From: JACMRI01 sp043778625
Lineage (GTDB): Bacteria > Bacteroidota > Bacteroidia > UBA4408
DNA length: 18,518 bases
Assembly: GCA_043778625.1 (NCBI GenBank)
Contig: JAYWFU010000087.1
Location: 1 to 18,518, forward strand
Reading direction: 5' to 3'
The notes below the pieces were generated by a model. That model made no database searches and was not told where the DNA came from. It saw only the letters and a list, made by a program, of their open reading frames with translations. Of the stretch, positions 7,777 through 16,044 are shown piece after piece; position 1 is the first letter of the stretch; each line of letters opens with the position of its first letter. The translations under genes were made by a program, and so were the position numbers.

Positions 7777-8373
7777 GTGCAAACCTTTTTTGTTTTGAGT
7801 AATTATTTTGAATACATAGCTACTTTATTTGGCGCAATTGGCGTTTGGCTTGTTATAAAGCAAAGTGTGTGGAACTGGTGGGTATCGCTGGTAAGTGTAG
7901 TTATATACGTGTATGTGTTTGCTAAAGCTCAACTATATGCTGATGCTGGGTTGCAAATAGTGTATGTGGCACTTACGTTTTACGGTTATTATCAATGGCG
8001 ATACGCTACTGCAAAGCAAGGGCTCGAAATACGTAAAATTACTACTACCCAATTATTAATTTATACCGTACTAATAACTATATTCACTATTGTAATAGCA
8101 CAAGTACTTACCTTATTAGGCAGTAGTATGCTGTGGCTCGATGCCTTAACTGCAGCCATGAGTTTAATAGCTACTTATATGATGGCTCAAAAACAGCTTG
8201 AACATTGGCTTGTGTGGATTATTACTGACCTCATATACGTGTATATGTATTTTGCTAAAGGTTTGCACCCAACAGCTATACTATACTTAGTATTTATTGC
8301 AATGGCCGTAAAAGGTTATTTAGACTGGAAAATAGCAGTTGTTAAAACCGAGTACACACCAATTAGTAAGTAG
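7777..8373 (+). CDS. pnuC: PnuC-type nicotinamide riboside (or thiamine) transporter
   Basis: Small integral membrane transporter, 198 residues, with about seven hydrophobic segments. PnuC proteins are facilitators that take up nicotinamide riboside and rely on cytoplasmic phosphorylation to trap it; close relatives (PnuT) carry thiamine. Family features are the aromatic WNWW near residues 32-35, YGYYQWRYA in the middle, and the C-terminal ITDLIYVYMYFAKGL, then TAILYLVF and GYLDWK. An in-frame TAA at 7765-7767 bounds the reading frame and no in-frame ATG precedes the conserved sequence, so translation must begin at GTG 7777 or TTG 7795. I see no TPP riboswitch in the 70-base leader and no adjoining kinase gene, so the vitamin carried cannot be settled; nicotinamide riboside is the default. 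Its last 11 bases overlap the convergent next gene. Confidence 0.88.
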   Translation: MQTFFVLSNYFEYIATLFGAIGVWLVIKQSVWNWWVSLVSVVIYVYVFAKAQLYADAGLQIVYVALTFYGYYQWRYATAKQGLEIRKITTTQLLIYTVLITIFTIVIAQVLTLLGSSMLWLDALTAAMSLIATYMMAQKQLEHWLVWIITDLIYVYMYFAKGLHPTAILYLVFIAMAVKGYLDWKIAVVKTEYTPISK

Positions 8374-9301
8374 TTACAAGTATGTGCCACGTAATATCTT
8401 CGGTGGTGCCAGGAAGCCCTTTTTGTATAAATTTAAAACTACTAGGGGTGCGGTCGTAAATTACTGGCGGAGTTATGGCATTATCAGCTGCTGATTGGCT
8501 GCAGCCCTCGCACACAGGGGTTATTAGCACAATGTAATTGGTGCTACCAAGGCTAGGGAAGTTTACTTGAACTTCGTCCTTATTGCTATAAACAAGTACT
8601 CCAAAAACATAAAACTGATCAAACGCAGTGGCTGTTGCCGATGTGAAAAAGCCTGTAATAGTAGGTGGTGAGGCTGCATAGCCAAAATCGCCACCATATA
8701 CCGTACCTACATAAGTTACCCCTGCTTTTTGATGCACGTTACCCGTAGCATCAACGGTTAGTGTGTTTTCGGGAGCGGTTATTAATGCTGCGTTACGTAG
8801 GCGTAGTGTACCATTAATATCAAGCGTGGCAGTGGGTGCAGGAGTACCTACCCCAACTTCACCTGTACTTAATACACGTAATTGTTCTGTACTATTGGTT
8901 TTTATTACAAGATCTTGCGCATCGGTGGTACCCAAAAAATTAATTGCGGGGTTAGTACCTGTATTGCCTGTAAGCTCCCAGCCTCCGCCTTTCAAAGCTG
9001 ACCACCGTGCTAATAATCCGTCCCAGTAATAATAACCTGGTACCACCTCATTGGGGCTAACACCTGCGTAAGCAGTATTATACACCAATAAACTATTGGC
9101 GGGAATTCCTGCTATTGGGGTAGCAAGATTTGTTGCGGCTAATGCCACACGTGGTATTAATAATCCTCTATCTACCGCCTCAATATCCATTACTGACGAT
9201 GCGTGCGGATTATTGGTGTTTACCCCTACACTTTGCGCTAACAATTGTGTAGCACTAAGCGTAAAAATAATGAGAAACATGTGTGTAATAGTTAATTTCA
9301 T
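8363..9301 (-). CDS. secreted Bacteroidota surface-type protein of unknown function
   Basis: Protein of 312 residues. The signal peptide MKLTITHMFLIIFTLSATQLLAQ is followed by SVGVNTNNPHASSVMDIE and RGLLIPRV. This N-terminal module is common in Bacteroidota exported proteins, including phage-tail-like and adhesin-like ones. A second short repeat-like unit, VGVGTPAPTATLDINGTLRLRN, appears in the middle, again typical of this class. The C-terminal third is a predicted beta-rich domain of unknown type, with two Cys in PVCEGC. I use the ATG at 9301: the longer frame opening at 9358 would start inside the -35-type box of a strong promoter (9329-9359), and only the 9301 start puts the signal peptide at the N terminus. 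No function can be assigned; export is probable. Confidence 0.8.
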   Translation of the reverse strand: MKLTITHMFLIIFTLSATQLLAQSVGVNTNNPHASSVMDIEAVDRGLLIPRVALAATNLATPIAGIPANSLLVYNTAYAGVSPNEVVPGYYYWDGLLARWSALKGGGWELTGNTGTNPAINFLGTTDAQDLVIKTNSTEQLRVLSTGEVGVGTPAPTATLDINGTLRLRNAALITAPENTLTVDATGNVHQKAGVTYVGTVYGGDFGYAASPPTITGFFTSATATAFDQFYVFGVLVYSNKDEVQVNFPSLGSTNYIVLITPVCEGCSQSAADNAITPPVIYDRTPSSFKFIQKGLPGTTEDITWHILVTTY

Positions 9302-9328
9302 GATTGTAAATTTTTTCAAAGACATATT

Positions 9329-9359
9329 CAAATATAGTATAAAATAAACTAACCGCAAA
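9329..9359 (-). promoter_or_regulatory. consensus Bacteroidota promoter of the secreted protein gene
   Basis: On the minus strand TTTG (9359-9356), a 19-base spacer and TATATTTG (9336-9329) match TTTG-N19-TAnnTTTG at every fixed position. Transcription should start near 9325, about 24 bases ahead of the ATG at 9301. This is the best promoter in the window, and it decides the start codon of the gene it drives. Confidence 0.8.
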
Positions 9360-9396
9360 TTATGCAGTTAAAACTACAATAATACTATCAAAACAA

Positions 9397-10518
9397 CTAT
9401 TTGTAAGCAATAAACAACTTATGCACCGCCTCTGCCACCTGCTCTTGCTGGCTGGTAGTTATTGCCAAACCACTAGGTATGTAAAAACCTTTTTCGGCAA
9501 CGCGCTCGCTCACTGGCAATGTTTGTGGAGTGTACCAACTTGCTTTTTTAAACACAGGCTGTTGGTGCATTGGGTAAAAAAACGGTCGAGTACCTACGCC
9601 TAGTTTTAGCATTTCGTCCATACATTGTTGTGCATTAAGTGGCACGTTATCATTCACTACCATGGCATACACCCAATAAATATTATTGGCATAAGATGTA
9701 GTTTGCAACGGTAATTGCACCACATCTTTTAACGATATTAGTAACTGATTATACAAATTACCTATGGCACGTTTCTTAATTATAAATTCGTCCAAACGCT
9801 CCGCCTGTGCCATACCTAGTGCAGCCTGCAGGTTGGTCATTCTAAAATTATAACCTAGCTCTTCGTGTTTAAACCTACGTTCGGGTATAAAACATAAGTT
9901 GCGCATACTGCGGCATTTATTCGCTATAGCATCGTCGTTACACAATACCATTCCGCCCTCGCCTGTGGTAACGTGCTTGTTAGGGTAAAAACTAAATGTA
10001 CTTACATCGCCAAATCCACCGCAAGGTTTGCCGTTGTAAGTTTGCCCGTGCATTTCGGCAGCATCTTCAATAATAAATAAATTATGTTTTTTAGCAATAT
10101 CAAGTACAGGTTGCATATCCACAGGCAAGCCATAAATATGCACTACCATAATGGCTTTAGTGCGTGGTGTTATGGCTTGTTCAATAAGCGTGGTGTCAAT
10201 ATTCCATGTGGTAGCATCAGCATCAACAAACACGGGTACTGCGCCAGCACGTACTATGGCTGCGGCGCACGATATTATGGTAAACGAGGGTAATAGTACT
10301 TCGTCCCCTACACCTATACCTAAGGCTTGCACTGCAAGGTCTAACGCTACCGAACCATTGCATACCGCTATGCCGTGCTTGCGCCCTGCGGTTAGTGCCA
10401 TAGCATCTTCAAACTGCTTTACAAACGGGCCTTCGGAACTTATCCAGCCAGTATCTATACATTGGTTTAAATATTTTTTTTCGTTACCGTTAAGTAAGGG
10501 TTCGTTTACTTGTATCAT
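9397..10518 (-). CDS. DegT/DnrJ/EryC1/StrS aminotransferase, GDP-perosamine synthase-like
   Basis: PLP-dependent sugar aminotransferase of 373 residues, acting in the cytoplasm on a nucleotide-linked keto sugar. Lys181 in SFYPNKHVTTGEGG is the PLP lysine, and Asp152 in the segment IIEDAAEMHG contacts the pyridine nitrogen. The opening residues VNEPLLNGNEKKYLNQCIDTGWISSEG and the EDAAEMHG motif resemble GDP-perosamine synthases (RfbE/Per), which aminate GDP-4-keto-6-deoxymannose for O-antigen, better than the ArnB or LegC types. The family is certain; the sugar is an inference. A terminator hairpin separates it from the gene upstream, and no other nucleotide-sugar gene is adjacent, so it seems to be expressed on its own. 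Confidence 0.87.
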   Translation of the reverse strand: MIQVNEPLLNGNEKKYLNQCIDTGWISSEGPFVKQFEDAMALTAGRKHGIAVCNGSVALDLAVQALGIGVGDEVLLPSFTIISCAAAIVRAGAVPVFVDADATTWNIDTTLIEQAITPRTKAIMVVHIYGLPVDMQPVLDIAKKHNLFIIEDAAEMHGQTYNGKPCGGFGDVSTFSFYPNKHVTTGEGGMVLCNDDAIANKCRSMRNLCFIPERRFKHEELGYNFRMTNLQAALGMAQAERLDEFIIKKRAIGNLYNQLLISLKDVVQLPLQTTSYANNIYWVYAMVVNDNVPLNAQQCMDEMLKLGVGTRPFFYPMHQQPVFKKASWYTPQTLPVSERVAEKGFYIPSGLAITTSQQEQVAEAVHKLFIAYK

Positions 10519-10552
10519 TAATTTAAGCGTAAGTAAATTAGTATTGAAAATT

Positions 10553-10602
10553 AAAAAAGTGCACGAACAATAATTACATTAATTAATTGCGTGCACTTTT
10601 TT
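10553..10602 (-). terminator. intrinsic terminator after the DUF3276 gene
   Basis: Arms AAAAAAGTGCACG (10553-10565) and CGTGCACTTTTTT (10590-10602) pair perfectly over 13 bases around a 24-base AT-rich loop. Read on the minus strand the stem ends in a run of six U, directly after the DUF3276 stop and before the aminotransferase start. The A/T runs on both sides would let it work in either direction. The long loop is unusual for a terminator. Confidence 0.7.
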
Positions 10603-10630
10603 GTAAGTGGTACTATTTAATATCAATTAT

Positions 10631-10969
10631 TTATTTGTCTAAATCATCAAAATTAACATCGGCTTTATACTCTGTGTTGTCTTCACGCACCCATTCTTTA
10701 CGAGGCTCTAGCGGGCCTGAGTTGTCTTCTACAAACTGAATAGTATCTTTTAATGCCTCCATAAATTTTTCAAAATCTTCGCGGTACAAAAATATTTTAT
10801 GCTTTTCGTAAGTAAACTTTCCTTCTTCAGTAAATCGTTTTTTGCTTTCGGTAAGTGTTAAGTAATACTGATCGGCACGTGTGCTTTTCACATCAAAAAA
10901 ATAAGTGCGTTTACCCGCTTTAATTGCTTTTGAATAAAACTCTTGGTGGTTTGCGGCATTCTCTTCCAT
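10631..10969 (-). CDS. DUF3276 PUR-alpha-like nucleic-acid-binding protein
   Basis: Small protein of 112 residues that matches the DUF3276 family, single PUR-domain proteins of Bacteroidota and spirochaetes. Borrelia members bind DNA and RNA. The fold is seen in KRTYFFDVKSTRADQYYLTLTESKK, then KHKIFLYREDFEKFMEAL, the beta-beta-beta-beta-alpha unit of a Whirly-like PUR repeat with basic and aromatic residues in the strands. An acidic tail follows (about 86-112). It is cytoplasmic and probably acts as an RNA- or DNA-binding regulator. It is transcribed away from bioB across a 231-base spacer. The spacer holds TAAACTTG (11026-11019 on the minus strand), one base off the -7 consensus but with no -33 box, so the promoter is uncertain. 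Confidence 0.85.
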   Translation of the reverse strand: MEENAANHQEFYSKAIKAGKRTYFFDVKSTRADQYYLTLTESKKRFTEEGKFTYEKHKIFLYREDFEKFMEALKDTIQFVEDNSGPLEPRKEWVREDNTEYKADVNFDDLDK

Positions 10970-11200
10970 TCTTCTTAATTTATTATGTTTGTTTTTATTA
11001 TTTATTATTTAAGCAATGCAAGTTTACTAAAATGTTTGGTATATAGTACCAGCACCTTTAAAAATTTTACGCAATTTGTTTTGTAATTGTCAAGCACTTG
11101 TGCCATGGTGTTAAATCATACTACACATTTTTTTAATTTATTATAAGAAAGCCGTATTTATTAAAAACTATTATATTTACGCAAAACAATTTTTACACTT

Positions 11201-12199
11201 ATGATTGCAACAAAACATAATTGGACCACCCAAGAGCTACTAGCCATATACAACACTCCGTTTTTGGAGCTATTGTACAATGCTGCCAGTGTACATCGTA
11301 CTACACACACCCCATACGAGGTGCAGGTAAGTTCACTACTATCAATAAAAACAGGTGGCTGCCCTGAAGACTGTAGCTACTGCCCACAAGCAGCACGCTA
11401 CAATACACACATTGATGTACACAAACTAATGAGCCACGATGCGGTAATGCAAGCTGCTGATAACGCCAAGTGTGGTGGTGCAAGCCGTATGTGCTTAGGT
11501 GCGGCATGGCGCGAGGTGCGTGATAACAAAGACTTTGACCGTGTGCTAGATATGGTAAAAGGCATTAACGAAAAAGGAATGGAGGTATGCTGCACACTAG
11601 GCATGGTAACTGACGAGCAAGCGCAAAAGCTTGCCGATGCTGGCCTGTACGCTTACAACCACAACATAGATACATCAGAGGAAAACTACAATAACATTAT
11701 TAGCACACGCACTTACGACGACCGCCTTAACACTATTAACAATGTGCGCAAGGCAGGTATAACGGTGTGTTCGGGCGGAATTATAGGTATGGGCGAAACT
11801 GATACTGACCGTGTAAATATGCTTAAAACATTAGCCAACCTACCAGTGCACCCTGAGTCAGTACCTATTAATGCGCTTGTAGCAGTTGAAGGCACGCCAA
11901 TGGCCGAACAACCACAAGTACCTAGTTGGGATATGATACGCATGGTGGCTACAGCACGTATTGTTTTGCCGTATACTTCTGTACGCTTATCAGCAGGGCG
12001 TATGCAACTAAGTATGGAGGCGCAAGCCATGTGTTTTTTGGCGGGAGCTAATTCTATATTTGCAGGCGACAAATTACTTACTACTCCTAACCCCGAATTT
12101 GATACTGACAAGCAAATGTTTACCCTACTAGGCTTAACACCTAGGGCAGCATTTACTGACAAAGCCAAAAAATTTAATCATCCAATAGAAACCGTTTAA
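11201..12199 (+). CDS. bioB: biotin synthase
   Basis: Radical SAM enzyme that inserts sulfur into dethiobiotin, the last step of biotin synthesis; homodimer in the cytoplasm. The SAM [4Fe-4S] motif CPEDCSYC puts ligands at Cys54, Cys58 and Cys61 within KTGGCPEDCSYCPQA. Residues that hold the sacrificial [2Fe-2S] cluster are present: the Cys of SRMCLGAAWR, one in EVCCTLG, one in VCSGGIIGMGE, and the Arg in SVRLSAGRMQ. Length 332 is normal. The ATG at 11201 fits the family N terminus. The spacer upstream has TATATTTA (11172-11179), one base off the -7 consensus, and no BirA-type operator that I can recognise. A lipoprotein gene and polysaccharide export genes follow closely. Confidence 0.97.
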   Translation: MIATKHNWTTQELLAIYNTPFLELLYNAASVHRTTHTPYEVQVSSLLSIKTGGCPEDCSYCPQAARYNTHIDVHKLMSHDAVMQAADNAKCGGASRMCLGAAWREVRDNKDFDRVLDMVKGINEKGMEVCCTLGMVTDEQAQKLADAGLYAYNHNIDTSEENYNNIISTRTYDDRLNTINNVRKAGITVCSGGIIGMGETDTDRVNMLKTLANLPVHPESVPINALVAVEGTPMAEQPQVPSWDMIRMVATARIVLPYTSVRLSAGRMQLSMEAQAMCFLAGANSIFAGDKLLTTPNPEFDTDKQMFTLLGLTPRAAFTDKAKKFNHPIETV

Positions 12200-12217
12200 A
12201 ACAGTATAAATTTAATT

Positions 12218-12763
12218 ATGAAAAATACACTTTTATTTTCGAGCTTAATTGTATTACTAGTTTCATGTAGCAAAGACCGACGAGTTATTGGCAAGCTAGA
12301 CGGAACATGGAACGTGGACAGTGTGCACGTGCAATATGTTAAAAATAAAAAAGTAATATTTGGTTCAACGGCCTATTATTTTTTAGACACCTCAAAGTCA
12401 TATACATTTACCAATTGTGGGTTTATTAATTTTGATAAAAAACATGGGGCTAATAACGATTACCGTATGGGTAATTTAGAAATAAACATCCCTAAATTAC
12501 CAAATTCAACTGATACAATTATTAACCGACCTATGCATGATAAGCAAGGGTTTCAGTTTTTTGTAGACCAGTTGCCTAATGTAAAAAACCACTCCAAACT
12601 AGGTATAGTTGGCGACACTACAAACACTTATCGTTACGGTACGTTTGCAAATAAAAATTTTGAAAAAAATCAAATCAAATTAAGTTATAGCATCGATTCA
12701 TTAAAACCAGCTACCGTAAAATATCGCAAGGGTATGTTTGAAATGTTTATTTCAAAACAATAA
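12218..12763 (+). CDS. small lipoprotein, lipocalin-like
   Basis: Exported lipoprotein of 181 residues. The signal peptide ends in the lipobox LVSC, with Cys17 as the lipidated residue. KLDGTWNVDSVHVQ just after it, followed by short alternating strands, resembles the beginning of lipocalin-like domains found in many Bacteroidota lipoproteins. No catalytic motif is visible and no ligand can be named. It begins 18 bases after bioB, and its stop codon TAA overlaps the ATG of the following export gene by one base (TAATG at 12761-12765). This suggests translational coupling and a role near the envelope alongside that gene. Confidence 0.7.
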   Translation: MKNTLLFSSLIVLLVSCSKDRRVIGKLDGTWNVDSVHVQYVKNKKVIFGSTAYYFLDTSKSYTFTNCGFINFDKKHGANNDYRMGNLEINIPKLPNSTDTIINRPMHDKQGFQFFVDQLPNVKNHSKLGIVGDTTNTYRYGTFANKNFEKNQIKLSYSIDSLKPATVKYRKGMFEMFISKQ

Positions 12764-13530
12764 TGAAACCTGTATTATTTGTTAAACTAACTGTTGCCAC
12801 GGGTTTAGTGGCAAGTATGAGCGCTTGCGTTAATATAAAAACAATGGTTTATTTTAACAAAACAGATACTGATACTGCAAACACCACTACTACTTACTCA
12901 GCAAGCCAATTAGTGTTTAAAGCTGGCGATATTGTTATTGTAGATATTTATTCGCCTAGTAAAGAAACTGCCGTGTATTTTAATTATAGCGAAACTTATG
13001 CTGCGGTTGCTGGCGTGCCAGTGCACGGTTACTTGGTAGATTTTAACGGTAATATTGAAATGCCTATGATTGGGCAAATTACATTAAAGGATAAAACTAG
13101 TAAGCAGGTACAAGAAGAAGTGCGTGGTAAAATTGAAAAATATTTAGTCAATCCATCGGTTAATGTGCGCTTAGTTAATTTTAAAATAACGTTGCTAGGC
13201 GAATTTGCACAACCAGGTACATTCGTAATTGAAAACAATACCATAACACTATTTGAAGCTTTGGGTAAAGGACAAGACTTAAATATTTACGCCAACCGCA
13301 GCATAACACTAATACGTGAGGTAAATGGCAAAAAAACATTTAACGTAATTGACCTTACCAACAAAGAACAATTTACAAAAAGCATTTATTTACAAAACGG
13401 CGATATAGTGTACGCTCCACCTATCCGCGAACGCAAAATACCTATTGACCGTTTTTACCGTATAGCACCGCTTATTGCTAGTGGCGCCTCGTTGGTGTTG
13501 TTAACGATACTTAATTTGCGTAAAACATAA
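12763..13530 (+). CDS. polysaccharide export outer-membrane lipoprotein (Wza-type)
   Basis: Member of the Wza/polysaccharide biosynthesis-export family, which forms the outer-membrane channel for capsule or exopolysaccharide. A signal peptide ends in MSAC, with Cys22 as the probable lipidated residue. The Poly_export domain begins at LVFKAGDIVIVDIYSP (50-65) and continues through GNIEMPMIGQITL to about 140. One SLBB-type domain follows (about 140-220), with VRLVNFKITLLGEFAQPG and QNGDIVYAPP. A C-terminal hydrophobic segment (about 233-250) should cross the outer membrane. At 255 residues it has one fewer SLBB unit than E. coli Wza (379), as is usual in Bacteroidota. It is paired with the downstream Wzc-type gene, 39 bases away, the standard partner. 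Confidence 0.9.
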   Translation: MKPVLFVKLTVATGLVASMSACVNIKTMVYFNKTDTDTANTTTTYSASQLVFKAGDIVIVDIYSPSKETAVYFNYSETYAAVAGVPVHGYLVDFNGNIEMPMIGQITLKDKTSKQVQEEVRGKIEKYLVNPSVNVRLVNFKITLLGEFAQPGTFVIENNTITLFEALGKGQDLNIYANRSITLIREVNGKKTFNVIDLTNKEQFTKSIYLQNGDIVYAPPIRERKIPIDRFYRIAPLIASGASLVLLTILNLRKT

Positions 13531-13569
13531 CTACACTTTAGTTTATTTTATTCTAAGACAAAAAACCCA

Positions 13570-15939
13570 ATGAGCAACGAATATATACCTAACAATAACG
13601 ACGAAGAGAGCAACCAACAAACTAAGGGAAGTTTCGATTTTAGGCGCTTTACTTACACATTGCTACACTATTGGTACGTATTTGCTATTGCATTAGCGGT
13701 TAGTTTAGCCATAGCCAAATGGTACTATTGGTACGCTGTACCCAAATATAGTGCTGCAGTTACCATGCTTATTAAAGATGAAAAAGACGCTAATCTTTCC
13801 ATCGACAAACTACTCCAACAATTTGAAGAAGATGCTCCTAAACACAATATGAGCAACGAAATTGAACTACTACAATCACGTAGTATAATGGCACAAGTAG
13901 TAAATGAATTACCCTTAGGTACAACCTATCTATCGCGTAAACGCTTAAAAAAATCGGACCTTTACAAAAGCACACCCATAATAGTAAGTTACGATAGCTT
14001 GTATGCCAATGCTTATCGCACCACAATCTGCATTAATATAATTGACACCGCTTCGTTTGAAATAGGTGTAGATGGTAGCGAAGAAAAAAAAACAGTTGCA
14101 AAATTTGGACAAAAAATAAGTACCCCGGTAGGTGAGTTAATGGTTACAAAAGCGCCGTTGTTTGATAGCCCTCAGTACAAAAAAGAACGACTTACGGATA
14201 GAGATTTTTTGATACGTTTTACATCGCCTGAAGCCTTAATACAAAAGTACAGTGCTGGAATAACTGTAGAAAAAGTAAATCGTGAGAGTACTATTTTACA
14301 ACTTACACTAACCGATATTGTTGCCCAACGTGCAGTGGACGTGCTTAACAAAGTATGCGAGGTATATTTGCGGAATGATATTAATCACAAAAATAAAGTG
14401 GCGAGTAATACCCTACATTTTATTGATGACCAATTAAGTGTAACGAGTACTGATCTAAAAAATATTGAAAACAATATTGAGCGTTTCCGTTCGGGCAATC
14501 GTATAAGTACTGATATAAGTACTGAAGCAAACTTGTATTTGAAAAATGCTCACGAGGCGGATATGAATATGTCGCAGGTACGCTACAAATACAACGTGGC
14601 CGATTATGTGGAGAAATTTATCAAAGGCAATAATAATTTAGATGATATGTCGATATCGGTATCAGGTATTGACGAACCACAATTGAATAAACTTATTGAC
14701 GAACTACGTTTGTTGGAAGCAAAAAAAAATCAATACACACTATCAGCAAAAGCCGATAATCCGTTAATTATTAATTTGAATTACCAGCTTGAGCGTACCC
14801 GCGAATCTATTATTAATAACATTAGCGCCATTAAAAAAAACTTACAACTGTTAATGGACGATAAGCAAGGAAGCATTAATAAATACGAAACCCAATTGCG
14901 TTCAGTACCACACTCCGAACGCCAAATGCTCGGGCTTAAACGCCAATTTGATATTAAGGAACAGATGTATTTGTTTTTATTGCAAAAACGTGCAGAAACT
15001 AGCATTGCGTTAGCTAGCACCGTAAGCGATAGCCACGTGGTAGATAGTGCCGATGCAAGCGATGCTCCAATATCACCCGTAAAATCAAAAATATATACCC
15101 TAGCGTTTTTAATAAGCATACTATTTCCTTTACTGTTTGTATACTTAACAACACTGCTTAACAACACGGTAAGTTCCAAAGAAATTGTAGCCTCCCTAAC
15201 TCGTACACCAATAGTAGGTTTAGTAAGTTTTAGTACTACTAACCAAGAACAATTAACTGAGCAATTTAGAGAGTTGCGTACTAACCTCAACTATATGGAT
15301 GCAGGTATAAAGCAAGTAGTGTTAGTAACTTCATCTATTAACAACGAGGGCAAAACTTTGGTAGCGCACCACTTAGCCAATGCCATAGCTATGGCGGGAG
15401 CAACTACAGTGGTAATAAACGGTGACCTGCGTGATAATAATTTCAATAACAAACAATTAGGCTTGAGTGACTATTTGATGAATAAAGCCACATTAAATGA
15501 AATTATAGTAATAAATAAAAATAATATTGCCACAATAAGTAGTGGAACAAGTGCAACTAATGCTGCAGAGCTACTATTAAGCCATACTATGCAGGAGCTA
15601 ATAACCACGTTGCAACACACCTACACTACTTTAATTATTAATGCGCCTGCACTTGGTAATGTTAGTGATGCTTTTGCATTAGTAAAATTTGCAACAGCAA
15701 CACTATACGTAGTACGAACGGAAGTAACGGAGCGTAATCACATTACGTTTATGAACGAATTAATAACCACCAAGAAGCTACATAACGTGGCCATAGTTAT
15801 TAATGATGTAGCGTATAACAAAAACTTACGAGGATTTGCCGCAGAGCCCGCTACACCTATGTATACAGTAGCATACTATAAAATTATGGAAGTAGTAAAC
15901 AAGTTTAAAAACAACGATAACTTTAAACGTAAAACTTAA
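13570..15939 (+). CDS. Wzc/Wzz-type polysaccharide co-polymerase with degenerate tyrosine-kinase domain
   Basis: Inner-membrane polysaccharide co-polymerase, 789 residues. There is a transmembrane segment near 33-50, a Wzz domain, a long periplasmic coiled-coil and GNVR-like region (about 270-490), and a second transmembrane segment near 508-530. A cytoplasmic ParA/BY-kinase-like domain makes up the rest. In that domain the Walker A is SSINNEGKT with Lys595 and Thr596. The Walker A' motif reads INGDLR with Asn617 in place of the first Asp, and the Walker B reads LIINAP with Asn691 in place of the Asp of IIDTPP. The C terminus has only three Tyr near its end (MYTVAYY) and no Tyr-rich cluster. 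Kinase activity is therefore doubtful, while chain-length control or scaffold roles could remain. It works with the Wza-type protein encoded just upstream. The family call is sure; inactivity is inferred. Confidence 0.9.
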   Translation: MSNEYIPNNNDEESNQQTKGSFDFRRFTYTLLHYWYVFAIALAVSLAIAKWYYWYAVPKYSAAVTMLIKDEKDANLSIDKLLQQFEEDAPKHNMSNEIELLQSRSIMAQVVNELPLGTTYLSRKRLKKSDLYKSTPIIVSYDSLYANAYRTTICINIIDTASFEIGVDGSEEKKTVAKFGQKISTPVGELMVTKAPLFDSPQYKKERLTDRDFLIRFTSPEALIQKYSAGITVEKVNRESTILQLTLTDIVAQRAVDVLNKVCEVYLRNDINHKNKVASNTLHFIDDQLSVTSTDLKNIENNIERFRSGNRISTDISTEANLYLKNAHEADMNMSQVRYKYNVADYVEKFIKGNNNLDDMSISVSGIDEPQLNKLIDELRLLEAKKNQYTLSAKADNPLIINLNYQLERTRESIINNISAIKKNLQLLMDDKQGSINKYETQLRSVPHSERQMLGLKRQFDIKEQMYLFLLQKRAETSIALASTVSDSHVVDSADASDAPISPVKSKIYTLAFLISILFPLLFVYLTTLLNNTVSSKEIVASLTRTPIVGLVSFSTTNQEQLTEQFRELRTNLNYMDAGIKQVVLVTSSINNEGKTLVAHHLANAIAMAGATTVVINGDLRDNNFNNKQLGLSDYLMNKATLNEIIVINKNNIATISSGTSATNAAELLLSHTMQELITTLQHTYTTLIINAPALGNVSDAFALVKFATATLYVVRTEVTERNHITFMNELITTKKLHNVAIVINDVAYNKNLRGFAAEPATPMYTVAYYKIMEVVNKFKNNDNFKRKT

Positions 15940-16044
15940 TGATTACTCAAAATATAATTTTGAATTAAAAAAATAGGTTTCGCACCCAAAACTTGTAATA
16001 AATTAATATATTCGCACTTAAATTAAAAACTATAAAATTTTAAA

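Noticed and set aside
10970..11200. A BirA operator or other biotin-responsive site upstream of bioB.
   Set aside because: TTGTAATTGTCAAGCACTTG near 11081 has some local symmetry (CAAGCACTTG) but does not fit the TTGTAAACC-N-GGTTTACAA operator pattern.
15955..16014. -7 elements TAATTTTG (15955-15962) and TATATTCG (16007-16014) before the PpiD-like gene.
   Set aside because: Neither has a TTTG-like box 19 bases upstream, and single boxes occur by chance in AT-rich spacers. A promoter is expected in this gap but I cannot choose one.
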